Source: Pseudomonas sp. PDM16
GTDB taxonomy: Bacteria > Pseudomonadota > Gammaproteobacteria > Pseudomonadales > Pseudomonadaceae
Assembly: GCF_014851865.1 (NCBI RefSeq)
Contig: NZ_JACVAM010000001.1
Location: forward strand, 186,001-250,000
DNA length: 64,000 bases
Direction of reading: 5' to 3'
The translations under genes were made by a program, and so were the position numbers. The notes below the pieces were generated by a model. It searched no databases, had not been told where the DNA came from, and was given only the letters and a program-made list of their open reading frames with translations. Below, piece after piece: positions 35,487 through 45,768 of this stretch (the stretch's first letter is position 1; each line of letters starts with the position of its first letter).

Positions 35487-35891
35487 CTAGGCTGTCGCAG
35501 GCTCTTCCTTGAAGCGGTCGCGGATGTAGCTGATCTCGGTCTTGCCGTGCGGCGCCGGCAGGCCATCCTCGCCGAGGTTGACGAACACCAGACGGTCGAT
35601 GGTCAGGATGCTCTTGCGGGTGATCTTGTTGCGCACCTCGCAACGCAAGGTCAGCGACGAACGACCGAACTCGGTGGCGGTGATGCCCAGCTCGATGATG
35701 TCGCCCTGGCGCGCCGAGCTGACGAAGTTGATCTCGGAGATCAGCTTGGTCACCACCTTCTGGCTGTCGAGCTGGATGATGGCGTAGATCGCCGCCTCCT
35801 CGTCGATCCACTTCAGCAGGCTGCCGCCGAACAAGGTGCCGTTGGGGTTGAGGTCTTCAGGCTTGACCCATTTGCGCGTGTGGAATTTCAT
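35487..35891 (-). CDS. Hotdog-fold acyl-CoA thioesterase (YciA-like)
   Basis: Encodes 134 residues from ATG 35891 (AGGAG at spacing eight; the GTG six bases upstream would have a spacing of two). The hotdog signature NPNGTLFGGSLLKWIDEEAA carries the catalytic Asp and is typical of the YciA/acyl-CoA thioesterase family. ISEINFVSSARQGDIIELG gives the beta-sheet part. Family members hydrolyse short to medium acyl-CoAs in the cytoplasm; the natural substrate here is unknown. Confidence 0.88.
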   Translation of the reverse strand: MKFHTRKWVKPEDLNPNGTLFGGSLLKWIDEEAAIYAIIQLDSQKVVTKLISEINFVSSARQGDIIELGITATEFGRSSLTLRCEVRNKITRKSILTIDRLVFVNLGEDGLPAPHGKTEISYIRDRFKEEPATA

Positions 35892-36013
35892 CGCCACTTC
35901 TCCTGTCTAGTCGGTCAGTTTCGAGCGACAGGATGAACCGCAACGGCGCCGTTGTCCCGGCAAGGTTTTCAATCGCCCCGATAGCCCCAGAACCTGCTTA
36001 TGATCTTCTGGAT

Positions 36014-36105
36014 TAGAGCCAGACGGTGGCAAAAACGGCAGAGGAAGCGGAGTTTACGAGTGGTAAATGAGCATTCCGATGCCGTTTTTAACGCCGCATG
36101 GCCGC
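36014..36105. repeat. Palindromic repeat element, long hairpin form
   Basis: AAAAACGGCA (36031-36040) and TGCCGTTTTT (36080-36089) enclose a nested palindrome (GGAAGCGGAGTTTAC / GTAAATGAGCATTCC around GAGTG), giving a hairpin of about 59 bases. It is flanked by TAGAGCCAGAC (left) and AACGCCGCATGGCCG (right). The same flanks, with the centre missing, occur at 44313-44364. I recall similar sequences scattered in Pseudomonas intergenic DNA, but no count was made. It lies downstream of the chemoreceptor gene and may also stabilise or terminate its mRNA. Confidence 0.6.
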
Positions 36106-36130
36106 GAGCCAGGAGATCGTAAGCGGGTTC

Positions 36131-37717
36131 TCAGGTGCGAAAGCGGCCGAGCTGCTCATTGAGCCGGCGCACCTCGGCCTGGATCTCCGAACTGGCCTCC
36201 ACCACCCGGTCGGCATCGCCGTGGCTGCGCTCGGCCAGACCGGAGATGTGCACGATGCGCTGGTCGATCTCCGCCGCCACCTGGCTCTGCTGCTCGGCGG
36301 CGGTGGCGATCTGCGCATTCATCGCGTTGATGCTGTCCACCGCACCAACGATATGCCCGAGCACCGCCGTGGCCTCGCCGATGTGTTCCAAGTTCTGCCG
36401 CGCCATGCCCTCGCTCTGCTGCATCGCCAGCACGGCCTGGCGCGCACCGTCCTGCAGGCGCTGGATCATCGCCTGAATCTCGCCGGTGCTCTGTTGGGTG
36501 CGGCTGGCCAGCGTGCGCACCTCATCGGCGACCACGGCGAAACCGCGCCCGGCCTCGCCGGCACGCGCCGCCTCGATGGCCGCGTTGAGCGCCAGCAGGT
36601 TGGTCTGCTGGGCGATGCCGGTGATTACCTCCAGCACCTGGCCAACCCCGGCGGTTTCCGCCTCCAGCTGCTCGACCTGGCGCCCACTGTGCTGCAGCTG
36701 CCCGGTCAGCGCCTCGATCAGCTCGGCGCTGCGGCGTACCGCCTGCTGGCCGGAGCGAGCGTGGCCGTCGGCACCCCGCGCCGAGTCGGCGGCGCCCACC
36801 GCATGCCGGGCTACCTCGGCCACGGTGGCGCTCATCTCGTTCATCGCCGTGGCCACCTGATCCAGGTCCTCGTGCTGCTGGCGCACGTCTTCGCCCGCCG
36901 CACCGGCGGCGCTGGCCGCCTGGTCGACGTGGCGGCGAGTGCGCTCGCCGCTGTCCTTGACCTGTGCCAGCAGCGCGCGCACCTGCTCCTGCATGCGGTT
37001 GTAGCCGGCGAAGATGCGGCCGATCTCGTTGTCCGCCTGGCCGCCCTGCAGGGCGCTGGTGAAATCGCCGGCGCCGACCTTGGTCAGCGCCCCCTCCACC
37101 GCGCGCAGATCACGCATCAGCGGGCTGAGGCCGAACTGCCGACCGAGCACCACCAGGGCCAGGATGCCCAGCACGCAGGCGAAGGCCAACCAGATCTGCC
37201 GGCGCTGCGAACTCTCGGCATGCGCAGCCATCAGCCCCACCGCCTGGTTCATCTCCTTGAGCAGAGTCAGCGAGGCTGCCTCCAGCGCGCCCAGGTCGGC
37301 CTCACCACCACCGGCCACCTGCTCCAGGCGTGGGCGGAAGGCGCTCCACAGCTGGCCGACCTTGGCCATCTGCGCCTGGATCTGCGGCGAGCGGATCACG
37401 CTGATGTTGCGCACCGGATTGCCGGCCAGCAGGTCACGATGGGCCTGGTCGAACTGGGCGATGGTCGCCTCCAGCGTCTTGCGCTCGCTGGCGCCCTGGC
37501 GCAGCAGCAGCGCCTCCTTGGTCATCTTCTGGCTGAGCATGCGCTGGGCGCCGGCCACGTTGATGGTCTCCGGCGACACCGACATGCTCAGGTACAGCGC
37601 CACCGAGGCGGTGACCGCCAGCACGAACATCAGCGCGTAGGAGAACAGGAACTGCTGGTTGAGGGTGCGCATGCCGAGCAGGCGCAGCAGGTTGTCGAAG
37701 AAACGGGTGGGCGACAT
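36131..37717 (-). CDS. PilJ-domain chemoreceptor (nitrate-type, McpN-like)
   Basis: Encodes 528 residues from ATG 37717 (GGAG upstream). The N-terminal periplasmic domain of about 150 residues contains the P-box [20 protein letters not shown], the conserved ligand-contacting segment of the PilJ/NIT family seen in the P. aeruginosa nitrate receptor McpN and in NarX. The cytoplasmic part has HAMP, and a signalling tip with [21 protein letters not shown] and [14 protein letters not shown]. There is no C-terminal pentapeptide. Nitrate or nitrite as ligand is an inference from the P-box. It diverges from ahcY across more than 400 bases. Confidence 0.9.
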   Translation of the reverse strand: MSPTRFFDNLLRLLGMRTLNQQFLFSYALMFVLAVTASVALYLSMSVSPETINVAGAQRMLSQKMTKEALLLRQGASERKTLEATIAQFDQAHRDLLAGNPVRNISVIRSPQIQAQMAKVGQLWSAFRPRLEQVAGGGEADLGALEAASLTLLKEMNQAVGLMAAHAESSQRRQIWLAFACVLGILALVVLGRQFGLSPLMRDLRAVEGALTKVGAGDFTSALQGGQADNEIGRIFAGYNRMQEQVRALLAQVKDSGERTRRHVDQAASAAGAAGEDVRQQHEDLDQVATAMNEMSATVAEVARHAVGAADSARGADGHARSGQQAVRRSAELIEALTGQLQHSGRQVEQLEAETAGVGQVLEVITGIAQQTNLLALNAAIEAARAGEAGRGFAVVADEVRTLASRTQQSTGEIQAMIQRLQDGARQAVLAMQQSEGMARQNLEHIGEATAVLGHIVGAVDSINAMNAQIATAAEQQSQVAAEIDQRIVHISGLAERSHGDADRVVEASSEIQAEVRRLNEQLGRFRT

Positions 37718-37883
37718 GGCGGTGACTCCGGGGCAGAACGGTCGCCAAACCGGCGGCCAATACCTGCGGCAAGCAAGATCATGGCCAGCGCCAGCGGCCC
37801 TGGCGGGCGGTCCTTCGCCGGATTTCGCACCAACCGAGTGCGCCGCGCCGCCACTGCGCCCCATCACGTGACGACGGAAGACC

Positions 37884-37912
37884 TTGGGCTGAGCCGTCTG
37901 GCTGGCTATAAT
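37884..37912 (+). promoter_or_regulatory. Promoter of ahcY-metF
   Basis: TTGGGC (37884-37889), a 17-base spacer and a perfect TATAAT (37907-37912) predict a start near 37919, placing the SAH riboswitch (from 37961) in the transcribed leader about 40 bases from the 5' end. Confidence 0.8.
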
Positions 37913-37960
37913 CGCCGGGCTTCACGCGATCGGCTCCGCCCGGTCGTGCCCGCCACCTGT

Positions 37961-39520
<1,560 letters not shown>

Positions 39521-39529
39521 TGCACCGGG

Positions 39530-39555
39530 AAGGCGGGGCGGCAACGCCCCGCCTT
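39530..39555 (+). terminator. Hairpin between ahcY and metF (partial terminator)
   Basis: AAGGCGGGGC-GGCAAC-GCCCCGCCTT is a perfect ten-base stem nine bases after the ahcY stop. The T tract is short (TTCTG), so it may only reduce read-through into metF or stabilise the ahcY mRNA. Confidence 0.6.
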
Positions 39556-39580
39556 CTGCGCGTCTGCAAGGACCAGATTT

Positions 39581-40426
39581 ATGTCGCAAGAACGTCGTTA
39601 CAGTTTCGAGTTCTTCCCCACCAAGACCGAGGCCGGTCACGAGAAGCTGATGGGCGTGGCCCGCCAACTGGCCGGTTACAACCCGGACTTCTTCTCCTGC
39701 ACCTACGGTGCTGGTGGCTCTACTCGCGACCGCACCCTCAACACCGTACTGCAGCTGGATGGCGATGTCGGCGTGCCGACCGCGCCGCACCTGTCCTGCG
39801 TTGGTGACAGCAAGGACGAGCTGCGCAGCCTGCTCAGCCAGTACAAGAACTCCGGCATCAAGCGCATCGTCGCCCTGCGCGGCGACCTGCCGTCCGGCAT
39901 GGGCATGGCCAGCGGCGAGCTGCGCTACGCCAACGAGCTGGTGGAGTTCATCCGCAGCGAGACCGGCGACCACTTCCACATCGAAGTGGCGGCCTACCCG
40001 GAAGTACACCCGCAAGCCCGTAGCTACGAAGACGACCTGCAGAACTTCGTGCGCAAGTGCCAGGCTGGCGCCAACAGCGCCATCACCCAGTACTTCTTCA
40101 GCGCCGACTGCTACTTCTACTTCGTCGAGCGCGTGCGCAAGCTGGGCGTGGACCTGCCGATCGTGCCGGGCATCATGCCGATCACCAACTACAGCAAGCT
40201 GGCGCGCTTCTCCGACGCCTGCGGCGCGGAAATCCCGCGCTGGGTGCGCAAGCAGCTGGAAGCCTACGGCGACGACCTGGAGAGCATCCAGGCCTTCGGC
40301 GAACACGTGGTGAGCGAGATGTGCGAGCGCCTGCTGCAAGGCGGCGCCCCGGGCCTGCACTTCTATACTCTCAATCAGGCCGATGCCAGCCTGGCGATCT
40401 GGAACAACCTCAAGCTCCCCCGCTGA
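39581..40426 (+). CDS. metF: 5,10-methylenetetrahydrofolate reductase
   Basis: Encodes 281 residues, the bacterial length. The N-terminal EFFPTKTEAG and GAGGSTRDRT, and the FAD-site PHLSCVGD, ALRGDLP and ITQYFFSADCY, identify MetF. It makes 5-methyl-THF, the methyl donor for homocysteine remethylation, so it works right after AhcY. AAGGA lies 11-15 bases ahead of ATG. It is probably transcribed from the ahcY promoter but partly insulated by the hairpin at 39530-39555. Confidence 0.97.
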   Translation: MSQERRYSFEFFPTKTEAGHEKLMGVARQLAGYNPDFFSCTYGAGGSTRDRTLNTVLQLDGDVGVPTAPHLSCVGDSKDELRSLLSQYKNSGIKRIVALRGDLPSGMGMASGELRYANELVEFIRSETGDHFHIEVAAYPEVHPQARSYEDDLQNFVRKCQAGANSAITQYFFSADCYFYFVERVRKLGVDLPIVPGIMPITNYSKLARFSDACGAEIPRWVRKQLEAYGDDLESIQAFGEHVVSEMCERLLQGGAPGLHFYTLNQADASLAIWNNLKLPR

Positions 40427-40432
40427 GGCGAG

Positions 40433-40466
40433 CGCGCCGCCGGAGCAACTTCGCGACGGCGGCGCG
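40433..40466. other. GC-rich hairpin after metF
   Basis: CGCGCCGCC (40433-40441) and GGCGGCGCG (40458-40466) form a perfect nine-base stem with a 16-base loop, six bases after the metF stop. No T run follows, so intrinsic termination is doubtful; it may protect the metF mRNA 3' end. Confidence 0.4.
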
Positions 40467-40534
40467 ATCTCATACCAGACACACCCTGCGCGCCGCCATT
40501 CCGACGCGGGCGCGCGTCCGACACGGAAGCCTCG

Positions 40535-41911
40535 ATGACTCTGGTACGCAACAAGATCAATGCCTCGGTAAGCCCCAAGGGCAGCCTGGAAACCCTTTCC
40601 CAGCGTGAAGTGCAGCAGCTGCGCGAGACCGGCTCCGGCAGCATCTATGCGCTGTTCCGCCAGTGCGCACTGGCGATCCTCAACACCGGCTCGCACAGCG
40701 ACAACGCCAAGACCATTCTCGAGGCCTACCCGGACTTCGAGGTGCTGATTCACCAGCAGGACCGCGGCATCCGCCTGGAACTGCGCAATGCCCCGGCCGA
40801 CGCCTTCGTCGATGGCGAGATGATCGCCAGCACCCGCGAGATGCTGTTCAGCGCCCTGCGCGACATCGTCTACACCCAAAGCGAGCTGGAGAACCAGCGC
40901 ATCGATTTCGACAGCTCGCAGGGCATCACCGACTACGTCTTCCACCTGCTGCGCAACGCCCGCACCCTGCGCGCCGGCGTCGAGCCACGGATGGTGGTGT
41001 GCTGGGGCGGCCACTCGATCAGCACCGAGGAATACAAGTACACCAAGAAGGTCGGCCACGAGCTCGGCCTGCGTCGCCTGGACGTCTGCACCGGCTGCGG
41101 CCCGGGCGTGATGAAGGGACCGATGAAGGGCGCCACCATCGCCCACGCCAAGCAGCGCATCGTCGGCGCGCGTTACCTGGGCCTGACCGAACCGGGCATC
41201 ATCGCCGCCGAGGCGCCCAACCCGATCGTCAACGAGCTGGTGATCCTGCCGGACATCGAGAAACGCCTGGAGGCCTTCGTCCGCGTCGGACACGGCATCA
41301 TCATCTTCCCCGGCGGCGTCGGCACGGCGGAGGAATTCCTCTACCTGCTCGGCATTCTCACTCACCCGGAAAACGCCGAGCTGCCCTTCCCCGTGATCCT
41401 CACCGGCCCGCGCAGCGCCGAGCCCTATCTGCAGCAACTGCACGACTTCATCGGCGCAACCCTGGGCAGGACCGCTCAGCAGCGCTACCAGATGATCGTC
41501 AACGATCCGGCCGAAGTGGCCCGGCGCATGGCTGCCGGCATCAAGGAAGTGGAGCAGTTCCGCCGCGAGCGCAACGACGCCTTCCACTTCAACTGGCTGC
41601 TTAAGATCGACGAAGGCTTCCAGCACCCGTTCGAGCCGACCCACACCAGCATGGCCGCGCTCAACCTGACCCGCGAGCAGCCGCTGCACGAGCTGGCCGC
41701 CAACCTGCGGCGCGCCTTCTCCGGCATCGTCGCCGGCAACGTCAAGGCACACGGCATCCGCATGATCGAGGAACACGGCCCGTACGAGATCAAGGGCGAG
41801 CCGAGCATCATGCGTCCGCTGGACCGGCTGCTGCAGGCCTTCGTCGAACAGCACCGCATGAAGCTGCCAGGCGGCAGTGCTTATGTACCCTGCTACAAGG
41901 TGGTCAGTTAG
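40535..41911 (+). CDS. ppnN: Nucleotide 5'-monophosphate nucleosidase (PpnN/YgdH, LOG family)
   Basis: Encodes 458 residues, the length of E. coli PpnN. The LOG signature PGGVGTAEEF, the second signature VVCWGGHSIS and VCTGCGPGVMKGPMKGA place it in this family, which cleaves purine and pyrimidine 5'-monophosphates to base plus ribose 5-phosphate and, in E. coli, is regulated by (p)ppGpp. It has an extra N-terminal domain (PpnN-N) and C-terminal domain (DUF3412). It follows metF by 108 bases with a hairpin between, so shared transcription is uncertain. Confidence 0.93.
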   Translation: MTLVRNKINASVSPKGSLETLSQREVQQLRETGSGSIYALFRQCALAILNTGSHSDNAKTILEAYPDFEVLIHQQDRGIRLELRNAPADAFVDGEMIASTREMLFSALRDIVYTQSELENQRIDFDSSQGITDYVFHLLRNARTLRAGVEPRMVVCWGGHSISTEEYKYTKKVGHELGLRRLDVCTGCGPGVMKGPMKGATIAHAKQRIVGARYLGLTEPGIIAAEAPNPIVNELVILPDIEKRLEAFVRVGHGIIIFPGGVGTAEEFLYLLGILTHPENAELPFPVILTGPRSAEPYLQQLHDFIGATLGRTAQQRYQMIVNDPAEVARRMAAGIKEVEQFRRERNDAFHFNWLLKIDEGFQHPFEPTHTSMAALNLTREQPLHELAANLRRAFSGIVAGNVKAHGIRMIEEHGPYEIKGEPSIMRPLDRLLQAFVEQHRMKLPGGSAYVPCYKVVS

Positions 41912-42353
41912 CCCCGCATTCGACCAATTGATCACTTCTGCGCCAGCGGAGGACGCATCTACCCTGGCACAATGGCATTATCCGAGCGCCATTTTTTTCC
42001 CTCGCGCTGCTCGGCAGCCTTACCTTCGAGGCACAGTAGGCCGCTACGCACGGCCGCCGAGCTATGCCGCTGCAGACGCGATGCTGCCCACATTCGCCTG
42101 CGAATCCACCACACCGAACCCAACCGGGCACCAATCGCCGCAAAAGGATTGATCCAGGGCACGAAATTCAGGCGACGGGCAGCTAGCAGCATCACCGTAT
42201 TGCTCTGTTATACTCCGGGCTCCCGCCAGGCTTGCGCCCGGATGCTCGGCAACCCATCGCCCAGCAGTACCGGACGGGATCGTTCAGCAAGAGCGATTCA
42301 AGCCAGGCAACTTCCCCATCGGGGCTTTCGCCCCCACTTTGACAGGATGACTC
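41912..42353. other. 442-base spacer: leader and promoter of the RhlE2-like helicase
   Basis: No convincing gene is visible. A -10 like TATACT lies at 42209-42214 without a strong -35, implying an untranslated leader of about 135 bases with GC hairpins such as GGGG-CTTTCG-CCCC just before the gene. Long leaders are common for cold-induced DEAD-box helicases. A long T run at 41994-42000 is not the end of a hairpin and is not scored as a terminator. Confidence 0.5.
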
Positions 42354-44237
42354 ATGTCCTTTGTTTCCCTCGGTCTCTCCGAGGCATTGGCCGGTGCCGT
42401 AGAAGCGGCCGGCTACGCCCAGCCCACTCCGGTGCAACAGCGGGCCATTCCCGCCGTGTTGCAAGGTCGCGACCTGATGGTCGCCGCCCAGACGGGTACT
42501 GGTAAAACTGCAGGCTTCGCCCTGCCGATCCTGGAGCGACTGTTCCCGGGCGGCCATCCAGACCGCGAACACCGCCACGGCCCGAAACAACCACGGGTAC
42601 TGGTACTGACGCCGACCCGCGAACTGGCTGCCCAGGTGCATGACAGCTTCAAGATCTATGCCCGCGACCTGAAGTTCGTCAGCGCCTGCATCTTCGGCGG
42701 CGTCGGCATGAATCCCCAGGTACAGGCCCTTGCCAAGGGCGTCGACGTCCTGGTCGCCTGCCCCGGCCGCCTGCTCGACCTGGTCAACCAGAAGGCCATC
42801 GACCTCTCCCACGTGGAGATCCTGGTCCTCGACGAAGCCGACCGCATGCTCGACATGGGCTTCATCCATGACGTGAAGAAGGTGCTGGCCAAGCTGCCGG
42901 CCCAACGCCAGAACCTGCTGTTCTCGGCGACCTTCTCCAAGGACATCACCGACCTCGCCGGCAAGCTGCTGCACAACCCTGAGCGCATCGAGGTCACACC
43001 ACCGAACACCACGGTCGAGCGCATCGAGCAGCGCGTGTTCCGCCTGCCGGCCAGCCACAAGCGGGCCCTCCTCGCCCATCTGGTCACCCAGGGCGCGTGG
43101 GAACAGGTACTGGTGTTCACCCGCACCAAGCACGGCGCCAACCGCCTGGCCGAGTACCTGGACAAGCACGGCCTGCCGGCCGCCGCGATCCACGGCAACA
43201 AGAGCCAGAACGCCCGCACCAAGGCCCTGGCCGACTTCAAGGCCAACCAGGTACGTATCCTGGTCGCCACCGACATCGCCGCGCGCGGCCTGGACATCGA
43301 CCAACTGCCTCACGTGGTCAACTTCGAGCTGCCCAACGTCGAGGAAGACTACGTCCACCGCATTGGCCGTACGGGTCGTGCCGGTCGTAGTGGCGAGGCC
43401 ATCTCGCTGGTGGCGCCGGATGAGGAGAAGCTGCTCAAGGCCATCGAGCGCCTAACCAAACAGCGCATCCCCGATGGCGACACCCAGGGCTTCGACCCGG
43501 CCACCGTCGAGGCGGAAAAACCGGAAGTACGCGGCCCGCGTCCCGAGCGCCAGCCGCGTGCCGACAAGCCTAAGCACGAAGCCAAGCACGAGCCCAAGGC
43601 CAACGGTGAAGCAGGCGAAGGCCAGGGCAAGAAGCGCAAGCGCCGTCGCGGCAAAGGCAAGGGCGCCGGTGAAGGCGAGCAACAGCCGACCCAGGGCCAG
43701 CAGCAGGCCCGCCAGCCGCGTCAGCCCAAGCCGCAACAATCCCAGGCCCCGGTGGCACAGCCCAACCGTGATCCGGAAGAGTTCCTCGACGACGATTTCG
43801 ACAACTTCGGCAACCGCGCCGACTACGTCCCGACCCAGCCGAAGCCTCAGGGTCGCAACCCGAGACGCGGTGGCCAAGGCGGCGGACAGGGTCAGGGCCA
43901 GCGCAGCCAGGGCGGCGGCCAGCAGGGCCAACGTCAGGGCGGTGGTGGTCAGGGCGGTCAGCGTCAGGGCAAGCCTGCAGGTCAGCGCCAGGGCCAGGGT
44001 CAGAACCGCGGCCAACGCCAGGGCGGTCAGCGCGCCCAGGGCGGCGGTCGTCGCGACGAGGCGCGCTACGAACGCCAGGAGCCAGCCGTCCAGGACAGCC
44101 GCGCCACCAAGCAGCCGCTGATCATCCGCAAGGGTGAGCGCCTGCCGACCATGGAGCAACTGGAAAGCCTGCAGGACAGCCGTCCGCGCAGCGAGAAGCC
44201 GGCACTGCTGACCCGCAAGAGCGAGTCCGCGGAGTAA
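42354..44237 (+). CDS. rhlE: DEAD-box RNA helicase with long low-complexity tail (RhlE2-like)
   Basis: Encodes 627 residues. The helicase core (about 1-380) has every motif: Q motif [10 protein letters not shown], motif I AQTGTGKT, Ia [41 protein letters not shown] and [12 protein letters not shown]. The last 240 residues are low complexity, first basic ([12 protein letters not shown]), then rich in Gln/Gly/Arg. P. aeruginosa RhlE2 has such an RNase E-interacting extension and supports cold growth, as I recall. It is followed by a strong terminator and lies where PAO1 has PA0428. Confidence 0.95.
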   Translation: MSFVSLGLSEALAGAVEAAGYAQPTPVQQRAIPAVLQGRDLMVAAQTGTGKTAGFALPILERLFPGGHPDREHRHGPKQPRVLVLTPTRELAAQVHDSFKIYARDLKFVSACIFGGVGMNPQVQALAKGVDVLVACPGRLLDLVNQKAIDLSHVEILVLDEADRMLDMGFIHDVKKVLAKLPAQRQNLLFSATFSKDITDLAGKLLHNPERIEVTPPNTTVERIEQRVFRLPASHKRALLAHLVTQGAWEQVLVFTRTKHGANRLAEYLDKHGLPAAAIHGNKSQNARTKALADFKANQVRILVATDIAARGLDIDQLPHVVNFELPNVEEDYVHRIGRTGRAGRSGEAISLVAPDEEKLLKAIERLTKQRIPDGDTQGFDPATVEAEKPEVRGPRPERQPRADKPKHEAKHEPKANGEAGEGQGKKRKRRRGKGKGAGEGEQQPTQGQQQARQPRQPKPQQSQAPVAQPNRDPEEFLDDDFDNFGNRADYVPTQPKPQGRNPRRGGQGGGQGQGQRSQGGGQQGQRQGGGGQGGQRQGKPAGQRQGQGQNRGQRQGGQRAQGGGRRDEARYERQEPAVQDSRATKQPLIIRKGERLPTMEQLESLQDSRPRSEKPALLTRKSESAE

Positions 44238-44250
44238 TCTCCGCGCAATG

Positions 44251-44278
44251 AAAAAGCCGGCCCAGGGCCGGCTTTTTT
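44251..44278 (+). terminator. Terminator of the helicase gene
   Basis: AAAAAGCCGGC-CCAGG-GCCGGCTTTTTT is a perfect stem followed by six Ts, 14 bases after the stop. Confidence 0.95.
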
Positions 44279-44312
44279 ATGCCACCTTTAAAGTGGCGAG
44301 GGTTTAGCGCGC

Positions 44313-44364
44313 TAGAGCCAAACTAGGCCTGCCTAGGCGGCCCTTTTCCAACGACGCATGGCCG
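44313..44364. repeat. Deleted copy of the palindromic repeat element
   Basis: TAGAGCCAAAC (44313-44323) and AACGACGCATGGCCG (44350-44364) match the flanks of the element at 36014-36105 with one mismatch each, but the 59-base hairpin centre is replaced by about 26 unrelated bases, including CTAGGC-CT-GCCTAG. It sits exactly in the junction where PAO1, from memory, carries mexR-mexAB-oprM. Confidence 0.45.
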
Positions 44365-44380
44365 GCGCGGCAAACCCGAA

Positions 44381-44956
44381 TTACTGGCGAACGCCCTCGA
44401 CGGAGAGGGTCAGCTCCACTTCCTGGGAAGCCGGGCCGAGGTCTTTCTGGATGTCGAAGTCCTTCAGCTTCAGTTTAGTGCTGCCCTCGAAGCCGGCACG
44501 GTAGCCACCCCACGGGTCGTTGCCTTCGCCGATGAACTTGGCAGCAATCACCACTGGCTTGGTCACGCCGTTCAGAGTCAAGTTGCCGGTGATATCGGCA
44601 GTGCCTTCTCCGGTGCTCTTGACCGAGGTGGACTCGAAGGTCGCAGTCGGGTTCTTGTCGACGTTGAGGAAGTCGCCGCTGCGCAGGTGCTTGTCACGCT
44701 CGGCGTGGTTGGAGTCGACGCTGGCGGTATTGATCTTGACGCTGACCTTGCTGGCTTCCGGCGCCTTGGCGTCGAAGCTGAAGCTGCCGTCGAAGTCCTT
44801 GAAGGTGCCGTACAGCCAGCTGTAGCCCAGGTGGCTGATCTTGAAGTTGATGAAGGCGTGCTGGCCTTCCTTGTCGATGGCGTAGTCGGCGGCCATGGCC
44901 TGGCCAGCGAACAGGGCAGCGCCCAGGGTCAGGGCGGCGAGGGATTTCTTGAGCAT
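44381..44956 (-). CDS. YceI-family periplasmic protein
   Basis: Encodes 191 residues from ATG 44956 (AAGGAG seven bases upstream; TTG 44962 lacks proper spacing). A signal peptide (ending QAMAADY) is followed by the YceI lipocalin-like barrel ([30 protein letters not shown]), a fold that binds isoprenoid-type lipids such as ubiquinone-8. In P. aeruginosa the orthologue has been called PasP, a secreted protease; no classical protease motif is visible. It follows a cytochrome b561 gene by 18 bases, which fits a role in periplasmic quinone or electron handling. Confidence 0.93.
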   Translation of the reverse strand: MLKKSLAALTLGAALFAGQAMAADYAIDKEGQHAFINFKISHLGYSWLYGTFKDFDGSFSFDAKAPEASKVSVKINTASVDSNHAERDKHLRSGDFLNVDKNPTATFESTSVKSTGEGTADITGNLTLNGVTKPVVIAAKFIGEGNDPWGGYRAGFEGSTKLKLKDFDIQKDLGPASQEVELTLSVEGVRQ

Positions 44957-44974
44957 TAACAATCTCCTTGTGGG

Positions 44975-45529
44975 TTACTTGCCGGTGCGACCGAACATGC
45001 GCACCAGGGTGGCGTCACGGTCAATGAAATGGTGTTTGAGGGCCGCCAGGGCATGCAGACCGGCGAAGATCACCAGAGCCCAGGCAAGGTATTCATGGAC
45101 CACACCAGCGATGTCGGCCTGGTCCGGAATGCTGGTCAAGGTAGCTGGCACTTCGAACAGGCCGAATACAGGAATACCGCGGCCATCGGCGGTGGAAATC
45201 AGGTAGCCGCTGAGCATCAGCACGAACAGCGCCAGATAGAGGAAGGCATGACCGGCCTTGGACGCCAGGCGGGTCACAGCACCATGGTTGGCTGGCGCCG
45301 ATGGTGGGGGGCTGAGAAAGCGCCAGGCCACTCGACCAAGCATCACCACGAACAAGGTGATGCCGATGCTCTTGTGCAGGTCGGGCGCGGTGCGATACCA
45401 CGTGCTGTAGTAGTCCAGGCCGACCATCCACAGGCCGAGACCGAACAAGCCGAAGACTGCGAGCGCCACCAGCCAATGCAGCGCGATGCTGATCAGGCCA
45501 TAGGTGGAATTCGAATTGCGCCACTGCAT
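44975..45529 (-). CDS. Cytochrome b561
   Basis: Encodes 184 residues from ATG 45529. Four transmembrane helices with paired haem-ligand histidines (IALHWLVALAVFGLF, APDLHKSIGITLFVV, SKAGHAFLYLALFVL, VVHEYLAWALVIFAGLHALAALKHH) are diagnostic of the CybB/b561 family, which moves electrons between quinone and periplasm. In E. coli it can act as a superoxide:quinone oxidoreductase. It is in an operon with yceI. The upstream 45530-45768 spacer holds two small palindromes and the divergent bioA start. Confidence 0.92.
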   Translation of the reverse strand: MQWRNSNSTYGLISIALHWLVALAVFGLFGLGLWMVGLDYYSTWYRTAPDLHKSIGITLFVVMLGRVAWRFLSPPPSAPANHGAVTRLASKAGHAFLYLALFVLMLSGYLISTADGRGIPVFGLFEVPATLTSIPDQADIAGVVHEYLAWALVIFAGLHALAALKHHFIDRDATLVRMFGRTGK

Positions 45530-45593
45530 GAGAACACTTCCGAATAGATGATGAAGACAGCCTAGCGGCAAACGCATCGAATAAAAGCGGAAA

Positions 45594-45630
45594 ATTTCGC
45601 TGCGAAATATCGGGTAACCAGATGATTACC
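45594..45630. promoter_or_regulatory. Two small palindromes in the cytochrome b561/bioA spacer
   Basis: ATTTCG-CTG-CGAAAT (45594-45608) and GGTAA-CCAGATGA-TTACC (45613-45630) lie between divergent genes. They look like operators or stem elements. No BirA or OxyR consensus could be assigned. Confidence 0.35.
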
Positions 45631-45768
45631 GATCCAGCGATTAGTCCACCCGCACCGGCTCGGGTTCGCGCGATGGCTCTGAATGGCGCTTTTCCCGGCA
45701 CCAACGGTGATCACGTGCCGCGGCAGGCCATCTGGTAGTCTCAGCCACTGTCGTAGCGGAGATGAACC

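Noticed and set aside
41990..42035. Terminator for ppnN at the T run near 41994
   Set aside because: The T run falls inside the loop of the only nearby stem (CCGAGC...GCTCGG) instead of following it.
42354..44237. Frameshift or second gene in the helicase 3' third
   Set aside because: The change in composition after residue 380 reflects a continuous low-complexity tail in the same frame, a normal trait of RhlE2-type proteins.
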